A stretch of 40,982 nt of DNA from Gemmatimonadota bacterium (GTDB lineage Bacteria; Gemmatimonadota; Gemmatimonadetes; Palauibacterales; Palauibacteraceae), in the NCBI GenBank assembly GCA_022826685.1, contig JAJDUL010000008.1:1-40982 (forward strand), given 5' to 3'. Of this stretch, positions 35,238 through 40,982 are shown piece by piece. Below the pieces are notes generated by a model. That model saw only the letters and a list, made by a program, of their open reading frames with translations, did not search any database and was not told where the DNA came from. Numbering within the stretch: the first letter of the stretch is position 1; the number at the start of each line of letters is the position of its first letter. The position numbers were made by a program, and so were the translations under genes.

Positions 35238-36227
35238 CTACGGGACCTCGACGCTGTCGAGGATCCGGTTTACGACGTCTTCGCTCGTGACCTCCTCGGC
35301 TTCGGCCTCGTAGGTGACGAGCACGCGGTGTCGCAGGACGTCGAGGGCGACGGAACGCACATCCTCCGGCGTCACATAGCCGCGGTGTCGCAGGAAGGCG
35401 TGTGCCCGCGCCGTGCGCGCCAGGCAGATGCTGGCTCTCGGCGACGCGCCGTAGGCGATGAGGTCGACGAGGTCTTCGAGTCCGTGGTCGGCCGGCGCGC
35501 GCGAGGCGAAGACGAGTTCCACGATGTACCGCTCGACCTGCCGGTCCATGTAGATGAGGTCGACGGCGCCGCGCGCCCGGATGATCTCGTCCGGCGTGAC
35601 GACCGTCTGCGGCTCGGGCGCGGGCCCCACGCCCATCCGCCGCATGATTTCCAGTTCTTCTTCCTTGTCGGGATATCCGATGGAGAGCTTGAGCATGAAG
35701 CGGTCCACCTGCGCCTCGGGGAGCGGGTACGTCCCCTCCTGCTCGATCGGATTCTGCGTTGCGAGGACGAGAAACGGGTCGTCGAGGGCGAAGGTCTCGT
35801 CCCCGATGGTGACCGTCCGTTCCTGCATCGCCTCCAGGAGCGCGGACTGGACCTTGGCGGGCGACCGGTTGATCTCGTCGGCGAGGATGATGTTGGAGAA
35901 GATCGGACCCTTCCGGGTCTGGAACTCGCTCCGCTTCGGATCGAAAATCAGCGTTCCGATGAGGTCGGCCGGGAGGAGGTCCGGGGTGAACTGGATCCTC
36001 TGGAAACCGGTGTCGATCACCTGTGCAAGCGTCCGCACCGTGAGGGTCTTCGCCAGTCCCGGCACACCTTCCATGAGCACGTGCCCGTCGGCGAGCAGGC
36101 CGATGAGGAGCCGCTCGACCATGGTTCGCTGCCCCACGATCACGCGTCCCACCTCGTCGACCAGCCGCTCCACGAAGGCGCTCTGCTCGCGGATTTTCTC
36201 CTGTATCGCTTCGATGTCGTGACTCAC
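35238..36227 (-). CDS. MoxR-family AAA+ ATPase
   Basis: A 329-residue cytosolic chaperone-like ATPase heading the Bat operon. Walker A is EGVPGLAKTLTV (Lys60), Walker B IILADEINRSPAKVQSALLE, sensor 1 LVLATQNPIEQEGTYPLPEA, and the lid region AYGASPRASICLARTARAHA carries sensor 2. MoxR proteins use ATP to mature or remodel VWA-domain partners, here the BatA, BatB and DUF58 products. GTG at 36227 is chosen because MoxR proteins normally begin about 30 residues before the VGQ motif (VIVGQRTMVERLLIGLLADG); the frame is open to 36422 but shows no homology there. It is divergent from the FMN oxidase gene, 226 bases apart. Confidence 0.93.
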   Translation of the reverse strand: MSHDIEAIQEKIREQSAFVERLVDEVGRVIVGQRTMVERLLIGLLADGHVLMEGVPGLAKTLTVRTLAQVIDTGFQRIQFTPDLLPADLIGTLIFDPKRSEFQTRKGPIFSNIILADEINRSPAKVQSALLEAMQERTVTIGDETFALDDPFLVLATQNPIEQEGTYPLPEAQVDRFMLKLSIGYPDKEEELEIMRRMGVGPAPEPQTVVTPDEIIRARGAVDLIYMDRQVERYIVELVFASRAPADHGLEDLVDLIAYGASPRASICLARTARAHAFLRHRGYVTPEDVRSVALDVLRHRVLVTYEAEAEEVTSEDVVNRILDSVEVP

Positions 36228-36324
36228 CGCGGTGCGTTCCTCTCCTCTCGAATCGTCTCTCCGAATGGTTTCGCGCGAAGGTCTCGAGCGGCCCTGGATG
36301 CCCGACGCCGATGGGGATCGGCGC

Positions 36325-36350
36325 TTGAAAGACATTTTATCGATTTTCGG
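36325..36350. promoter_or_regulatory. AT-rich candidate promoter between moxR and the FMN oxidase
   Basis: Within a GC-rich gap of 226 bases is a short AT-rich island with TAAAAT on the minus strand (36339-36334), the same hexamer as the -10-like box at 5222-5217, and TTGAAA on the plus strand (36325-36330). No matching second element at correct spacing was found for either direction. The rest of 36228-36453 shows nothing else. Confidence 0.3.
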
Positions 36351-36453
36351 CGTTGCCCGAAGGGTTTCCCGTGGACCCGCGTTGACGCGAGCCGCGGCGG
36401 CGGACACCGTGAATCCAGACACTCAGCCGCGGAGTGCCAACCGGGAGCACCGA

Positions 36454-37704
36454 ATGTACGACACGCCGGAGCCGGGACCGGAACCCAGGGCCGTCCACCG
36501 TCGCGACCTCCTCCGCTGGCTTACCGCCAGTCCTCTCCTCACCGCTTTCGCCGGCTGCGACCTGGGCCTGGTCGGGCGCGCCATGGCGCAGGAGGCGCCG
36601 GCGCGGTCGCTCGAGGATCTCGTCGGGGCGGCGCAGGAGGCCCTGGATGTCTTCGACCTCGAGAAGGTGGCCGCGCAGACGGTCCCCACGGCGCACTGGG
36701 GGTACATCAGGACGGGTGTCGACGGGGAGGAAACGCAGGCGAACAACCGGGCCGCGCTGGAGCGCATCTACCTCCGCGCGCGCCGGCTCGTCGACGTCTC
36801 GAATCTCGACATGCGCGTCTCGATCTTCGGGCGGGAGTGGCCGACGCCGCTCATGATCGCGCCCGCGGGGAGTCAGGTGGCCTTCCACCGCGATGGCGAA
36901 CTTGCGACCGCGCGGGCGGCCGCGGCCCGCAACCACCTGCAGACGCTCTCATCGGTCAGTTCCACGGGCGTCGAAGCGGTGAACGAGGCGCGGGGGGAGC
37001 CGGTCTGGTATCAGCTCTACGCCCCCCGCCACTGGAACGCGACCGTCGCGCTCGTGAACCGCGTTCGCGAGGCCGGCTGCCCCGTCATCGTACTCACGGT
37101 CGATCTCCTCGGCGGGAGCAACCGCCTCACGCTGGAGCGCTACCGGCGCATCGACGACCGCAACTGCGAGAGCTGTCACCGGAGCGGCGGGCGAGCGGAC
37201 CCCGTGAAGCCGATGTACGAAGGGCTGCCCCAGGGACCGCCGGACAGCGGCGGGCCGACGATGACCTGGGACTACATCCGCCGGCTGCGCGACATCACCG
37301 ACCAGCGGATCGTCGTCAAGGGTCTCGTGACCCGCGAAGACGCGGAACTCGCTCTGGAACACGGCGTGGACGGGATCTGGGTCTCGAACCACGGCGGTCG
37401 AGCCGAGGGAAGCGGACGCGCGACGATCGACGCGCTTCCCGAAGTCGCGGAGGTGGCCGGCGGCGAGGTGCCGATCATCGTCGACGGCGGCTTCCGCCGC
37501 GGGACGGACATCTTCAAGGGGATCGCGCGGGGGGCGACGGCCGTCGCAATCGGGCGGCCCTACCTGTGGGGGCTCGGGGCCTTCGGCCAGGCGGGCGTCG
37601 AACGGGTGCTCGAGATTCTGATCGAGGAGCTGCGGATCACGATGGGCGCCGCCGGGACGCCGTCACTCGCCGACATCGGCCCCCGTTCCATCGGCGTCGA
37701 CTGA
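36454..37704 (+). CDS. FMN-dependent alpha-hydroxyacid oxidase, Tat lipoprotein
   Basis: A 416-residue flavoenzyme of the lactate/glycolate oxidase family that oxidises an alpha-hydroxyacid. The TIM-barrel motifs are present: PLMIAPAGSQVAFHRDGELA, WYQLYAPRHWNATVALVNRV, VIVLTVDL, RIVVKGLVTREDAELALEHG, the active-site SNHGGR (His313, Arg316) and IIVDGGFRRGTDIFKGIARG with GRPYLWGLGA for FMN phosphate. The N-terminus has RRDLLRWLTASPLLTAFAGC, a twin-arginine signal and lipobox, implying export of the folded flavoprotein. Unusually, CESCH (Cys238-x-x-Cys241-His242) lies in the loop before MTWDYIRRLRD, like a heme c attachment motif. ATG at 36454 follows GGGAG. An acceptor may be quinone or a cytochrome. 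Confidence 0.9.
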   Translation: MYDTPEPGPEPRAVHRRDLLRWLTASPLLTAFAGCDLGLVGRAMAQEAPARSLEDLVGAAQEALDVFDLEKVAAQTVPTAHWGYIRTGVDGEETQANNRAALERIYLRARRLVDVSNLDMRVSIFGREWPTPLMIAPAGSQVAFHRDGELATARAAAARNHLQTLSSVSSTGVEAVNEARGEPVWYQLYAPRHWNATVALVNRVREAGCPVIVLTVDLLGGSNRLTLERYRRIDDRNCESCHRSGGRADPVKPMYEGLPQGPPDSGGPTMTWDYIRRLRDITDQRIVVKGLVTREDAELALEHGVDGIWVSNHGGRAEGSGRATIDALPEVAEVAGGEVPIIVDGGFRRGTDIFKGIARGATAVAIGRPYLWGLGAFGQAGVERVLEILIEELRITMGAAGTPSLADIGPRSIGVD

Positions 37705-37739
37705 CGTGGACACCGCGGCGTTGTTGGCCGACCGGTTCG

Positions 37740-38207
37740 TCAGATGACTCCGAAGAAGCGCAGAATGAACCCGATCGTGAGGGGAATGATGGGCAGCAGC
37801 GTGACGCCCACGGCGACGGTCACGCCCGCCCGGAAGAGAAGGGGACCGGTCGGAAGGAGCCGCCTGCCGAATAGCTTCTCAAGCGCGATCTCGGCCACGG
37901 GACCCAGCGAGTAGCACACGTTCGCCCACACGGCCCACCAGACTACCGCGCGTACCAGATCGACCGGCTGAAGCGTCGCGACGACCGCCGTGAGCGCCGC
38001 GCCGAAGGTCAGCGTCACGAGTCCCGTGGCGCCGACGATGAGGTTGTAGGGGAGACGGCGTTTCTCCCACCAGCCGATTATGGCCCCGACGCGACGCTCG
38101 GCCGGCTCAGGGTAGAGGAAATCGGCGAGGAAGGTGCCTCCCGGGACGATGCCCCGGGGCAACTCGGCGGCAGGTGTGGGATCTGTCAGGGTGTCGTGGC
38201 TCGTCAC
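37740..38207 (-). CDS. Small multi-pass membrane protein, unknown
   Basis: A 155-residue protein with a polar N-terminus (TSHDTLTDPTPAAELPRGIV), the basic segment VGAIIGWWEKRRLPYNLIVG, and four hydrophobic stretches: YNLIVGATGLVTLTFGAALT, LVRAVVWWAVWANVCYSLGP, PLLFRAGVTVAVGVTLLPII and IPLTIGFILRFFGVI. Similar four-helix proteins of unknown role have the WWE(K/R)RR-NL motif, but I cannot name a family with confidence. The start is GTG at 38207; no good ribosome site is visible. It converges with the FMN oxidase (35 bases between stops). Confidence 0.7.
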   Translation of the reverse strand: MTSHDTLTDPTPAAELPRGIVPGGTFLADFLYPEPAERRVGAIIGWWEKRRLPYNLIVGATGLVTLTFGAALTAVVATLQPVDLVRAVVWWAVWANVCYSLGPVAEIALEKLFGRRLLPTGPLLFRAGVTVAVGVTLLPIIPLTIGFILRFFGVI

Positions 38208-38335
38208 GGGCTCACTTCGCGGGACCTGCTCGATTCGACGTGGTCACACGGTCATACGGTTCCGCGCGCCCGGGGTTCCGCCCGTGCGCTCCGGGGGCCG
38301 GCGGCGACCCCCGGAGCCTCCGCCGAGAGACTCGG

Positions 38336-40186
38336 CTAGCGCAGCGAAGACGTGAGGCCGCGGATCGCGTCGGCGAGCAGCGCCAGGCGCCGGGCATCTC
38401 CCGGTCCCGCCGCGTTGGCGGCGCGACGCGCATCTTCGTCGAGTTCGTCGGCGACCGCGTTCAGTTCATCGAGCGTGGCGTTCCGTTCGGCGCCGGACTG
38501 GCTCTCCGCCATGTCGAGCAGCGACGCCACGCGCTCTCCGCGCTCGGTGTTGATGCCGCTGCTGCGCTGCATCTGGACCAGGTACGAGCGGGCGACAGCG
38601 AAGCTCGCGGGCCAATCGAACCGCTCCTGGTTCTGCACGTTGGAGTCGCCGACCATCACCGACATCGCCGCGTCGATCTCCGCCTGCGAGAGGTGCTCGC
38701 TGGCAGCGAGCTGGAACACGTCCACGCCCCGCGCGATTTCCGCGCCGTAGATCGAACCGTTGTGCCAGTACGCCGACCAGTAGCCGCCGCTCAGCATCTC
38801 CACCGCGTCCAGAGGACCGCGGTCGAAGTAGGCGATCTCGAACGGGTTCTCCGGATCCGTGAAGTCGAAAATCGAGAGGCCGCCCTGGTACCAGCCCTGC
38901 ACCATGATGTCGCGGCCCGGCACCGGGATCATGGAACCGTTGTGGGCGACGCAGTTCTCCTGCTCCGTCTGCGGCACCGGCAGCTTGTAGTAGCCCGCCA
39001 GCTCCATCTTGCGGTCGCGGATCGTGAAGATCGCGTTGGCGCCCCACGTCTCCGGATCGGAACCGCGGCAGCGAGGGGCTCCGCCGCCGCCCCACTCGTC
39101 CGTGAAGACGATCGCCGTACCGTCGTTGTTGAAGGTCGCCGAATGCCAGTAGGCGAAGTTGGGATCGACGACCTGGTCGATGCGGACCGGATTCTCGGGG
39201 TCGGAGATGTCGAGCAGGATGCCGTTCCCCGAACAGGCTCCGGCGGCGAGTCCCAGATCCGAGCGCACCGTGATGTCGTGGCACTGGTTCGTGAGACGCG
39301 ACGCCTGCGTGCCTTCGCCGTGGTCGCCCCCCGCCCACAGACCCGCAATCTCTCCCGTCTCGGGGTCCGCGAAGATGCGCGGCATGTTCACGACTTCGGC
39401 ATTCTCCGGCGCATCCACCGGCACTTCGATGATCTCGATCCGGAACAGCGCCGTGTCCTCGTCCTCATCGGCGGGCAGGCCGGAGCAGCCCTCGAGTTCG
39501 CTGCCCGAACGGACGCGTCCCGTGCCCGAAACGTAAATGTAGACGTGGGAGTCGTCCCCGGGGTCGGTGACGAGCGTGTGCGTGTGAGAGCCGCGGCACG
39601 TCTGCACGGTCTTCACCTGCCGGGGATTCCCGATATCGGAGATGTCGAAGATGCGGATCCCCTGCAGGCGCACGGTGCTGACGCTGTCCTGGACCCCCTC
39701 CGTGCCGCAGTCGAGACGGGCCGAGGCCTGCTGGACCGACATGAAGAGAAGGTTCTCGTGCACGCTGACGTCACCCTGTCCGCCGGGGCACACGACCGCG
39801 ACGACGAGTTCGGGCTCAGCGGGATCCGACGCGTCGAACACCTGGAAGCCCCAGTAGCTGCCCTGGAAGACGAGGTCCCCCTGGAACGCGATGTCCGAGT
39901 TCGTCGGCCCGCGTCCTCCGGCCTCATCGGTGAGGAACGGATCGGGCTTCGGAAGGCTGACGAGCCGCGCCAGGTTGCTGATCGCCATGCCGGCATCGTG
40001 CAGGCCCGGCGCGAGTCCGATGCGCGGATCGTCCGGGTCCCACTCCCAGACGGCCTCCGGGGGCGGAGGCGGCGGGTCCTGTGCCGCAAGGCTCCCTGCA
40101 CCCGCCAGCAAACCGAACGCGATGGCCGGCAGCAGGGCCGCCGGACCGCTTCGCCGCAGCAACGTCAAGATCTTTCCGCGTGACAT
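38336..40186 (-). CDS. Exported LVIVD-type beta-propeller protein
   Basis: A 616-residue exported protein. The signal (LPAIAFGLLAGAGSLAAQ) is followed by PPPPPPEAVWEWDPDDPR, then a propeller with repeated blade motifs of the LVIVD kind: DLVFQGSYWGFQVFDASDPA, GIRIFDISDIGNPRQVKTVQ, NGILLDISDPENPVRIDQVV, GGLSIFDFTDPENPFEIAYF. Numerous paired cysteines (VVCPGGQG, RLDCGTEG, TCRGSHTHTL, EGCSGLP, NQCHDITV, GACSGNG, PRCRGSD, ENCVAHNG) point to disulfides. The C-terminal 130 residues are helical. LVIVD proteins are probably adhesion or surface-binding propellers; no enzyme site is seen. ATG at 40186 follows GAGGTAGG. It lies 42 bases after the DUF305 lipoprotein gene and is likely co-transcribed. Confidence 0.85.
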   Translation of the reverse strand: MSRGKILTLLRRSGPAALLPAIAFGLLAGAGSLAAQDPPPPPPEAVWEWDPDDPRIGLAPGLHDAGMAISNLARLVSLPKPDPFLTDEAGGRGPTNSDIAFQGDLVFQGSYWGFQVFDASDPAEPELVVAVVCPGGQGDVSVHENLLFMSVQQASARLDCGTEGVQDSVSTVRLQGIRIFDISDIGNPRQVKTVQTCRGSHTHTLVTDPGDDSHVYIYVSGTGRVRSGSELEGCSGLPADEDEDTALFRIEIIEVPVDAPENAEVVNMPRIFADPETGEIAGLWAGGDHGEGTQASRLTNQCHDITVRSDLGLAAGACSGNGILLDISDPENPVRIDQVVDPNFAYWHSATFNNDGTAIVFTDEWGGGGAPRCRGSDPETWGANAIFTIRDRKMELAGYYKLPVPQTEQENCVAHNGSMIPVPGRDIMVQGWYQGGLSIFDFTDPENPFEIAYFDRGPLDAVEMLSGGYWSAYWHNGSIYGAEIARGVDVFQLAASEHLSQAEIDAAMSVMVGDSNVQNQERFDWPASFAVARSYLVQMQRSSGINTERGERVASLLDMAESQSGAERNATLDELNAVADELDEDARRAANAAGPGDARRLALLADAIRGLTSSLR

Positions 40187-40228
40187 CTTCCTACCTCCGC
40201 TGAATCTCCGTTAATCGTCGGGGAATCG

Positions 40229-40873
40229 TCAGGGGATTCCGTTCAGCATGTCGCGCATGCGCAGAATCTCCATGTCCTGGTCCGCGTCCACATCCGCTGC
40301 GAACCGAAATATCTCCGTCTCCTGGCCTCCGCCCGGACTCCCGAACAGCTCGGCCACCATCGTCAGGGCGCCCTGATGATGCTTGATCATCCCTTCCAGG
40401 AAGAGCCGGTCGAACCCGGAGCCGCGCGCGGCAGCGAGGGCATCCATCTCCTCGCGGGACAGCATCCCCGGCATGAGTTCGCCCTCGCCGAGTCCGTGTG
40501 CGTGTCCGGCCCCCATCATCGGAGCCGTCTCGTCTCGTCGCTCGAGCCAGCGCGTCATCCACGCGATCTCGTCCCGCTGGGAGATCTCGATCCGGCGCCC
40601 GAGCAGGAGCAGTCCCTCGTGATCCGTCCGCTCCGGAATGAGCGCCGCCATCTCCAGCGCCTGGGCGTGATGCGGGATCATTCCCTGCATGAAGCGCACG
40701 TCCGCCGGGGTGTGCGTGACGTGCTCGAGGGATGCGGCTTCCTCCACGGTCAGGACGCGTGTGGCCTCGCCGGGCGCGCCGGGCTGGACCGTCCGCATCT
40801 CCCCCTCGCCCGCGTCGCCGCCGCACGCGGCGAGCGCCAGGCACAGGAGCCCGATCCAGTGCCTGGATTTCAT
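40229..40873 (-). CDS. DUF305 lipoprotein (tandem four-helix metal-binding type)
   Basis: A 214-residue lipoprotein; the signal ends LALAACGG with lipidated Cys17. Two DUF305 half-repeats are visible: DVRFMQGMIPHHAQALEMAA followed by DEIAWMTRWLERRDE, and FDRLFLEGMIKHHQGALTMV followed by DQDMEILRMRDML. The paired MIPHHxQAL/MIKHHQGAL motifs form a ferritin-like bundle expected to bind metal; His/Met-rich GAGHAHGLGEGELMPGML links them. Copper or silver handling is inferred for this family in other genomes. ATG at 40873 follows GAGGACG. It precedes the LVIVD gene. The 109 bases to the window end (40874-40982) show no clear gene or promoter. Confidence 0.88.
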   Translation of the reverse strand: MKSRHWIGLLCLALAACGGDAGEGEMRTVQPGAPGEATRVLTVEEAASLEHVTHTPADVRFMQGMIPHHAQALEMAALIPERTDHEGLLLLGRRIEISQRDEIAWMTRWLERRDETAPMMGAGHAHGLGEGELMPGMLSREEMDALAAARGSGFDRLFLEGMIKHHQGALTMVAELFGSPGGGQETEIFRFAADVDADQDMEILRMRDMLNGIP

Positions 40874-40982
40874 TCCCGCGTCCTCCGTCCGTCGATCGCT
40901 AGTGTCGTGTCCCGGAAATACGCGAGCTACCGAGAGTGCCGAGGCGCCGGATCCCGCAAGGCGCTCCGACGAGGAATGGTAG

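Overview
The window is GC-rich chromosomal DNA, densely packed with genes on both strands and with no gene-free gap longer than about 230 bases. Its content suggests a free-living or host-associated aerobic member of the Gemmatimonadota (Palauibacter-like or a related marine/sponge lineage). The basis is the combination of an eight-gene MoxR/DUF58/Bat operon, many secreted or lipid-anchored oxidoreductases (PQQ, FMN, FAD, copper/heme), an S9 peptidase lipoprotein, a TonB receptor with a carboxypeptidase-like N-domain, and LVIVD and DUF305 proteins. This placement is inferred from gene content and protein style, not from a marker gene; no rRNA, tRNA, CRISPR array or insertion sequence was seen.

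Layout. 1-1163 (minus): the 5' part of a lipoprotein amidohydrolase and a 1-Cys peroxiredoxin. 1224-5190 (minus): an apparent operon of a membrane protein, a winged-helix regulator, a TonB-dependent receptor and a TPR protein, behind a palindrome that overlaps a -10-like sequence. 5374-6246 (plus): a DUF4198 exported protein whose mature N-terminus is probably histidine. 6298-11542 (minus): a D-2-hydroxyacid dehydrogenase, three exported proteins of unknown role (one Gly/Tyr and Ser/Gly/Arg repeat-rich) with a strong hairpin between two of them, a small beta-barrel and an Ig-like lipoprotein. 11601-18340: a divergent redox cluster with a PQQ beta-propeller dehydrogenase on the minus strand, facing a heme c/copper monooxygenase-like fusion, an exported cysteine-containing protein and an S9A prolyl oligopeptidase-like lipoprotein.

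18443-20172 (plus) is a small accessory stretch: a lone ribbon-helix-helix protein, a short DprA-like protein and, four bases after it, a phosphoribosyltransferase-like gene that looks broken (two in-frame stops and a probable frameshift). 20194-27656 holds a TetA-like MFS pump, an ARPP-1 protein divergent from a MerR regulator with repeated sites between them, a Tat-type FAD amine/amino-acid oxidase, an AlkA-type DNA glycosylase and a CopA-type copper ATPase.

27738-36227 (minus) is the Bat operon (moxR, DUF58, a BatD-like short protein, batA, batB, batC, batD, batE), most junctions overlapping by 1-4 bases. Its products probably form one envelope complex in which a MoxR AAA+ ATPase acts with von Willebrand A proteins. 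36454-40982 holds a Tat-lipoprotein FMN alpha-hydroxyacid oxidase with an unusual CxxCH motif, a small membrane protein, and an LVIVD beta-propeller protein preceded by a DUF305 lipoprotein.

The observations most worth following are the complete set of PHM-type copper ligands fused to a heme c site (13866-15260) beside a PQQ dehydrogenase, the decayed phosphoribosyltransferase next to DprA, the CxxCH in the FMN oxidase, and the two candidate operators at 5209-5227 and 22575-22632. No clearly new multi-gene system could be proven by reading alone.
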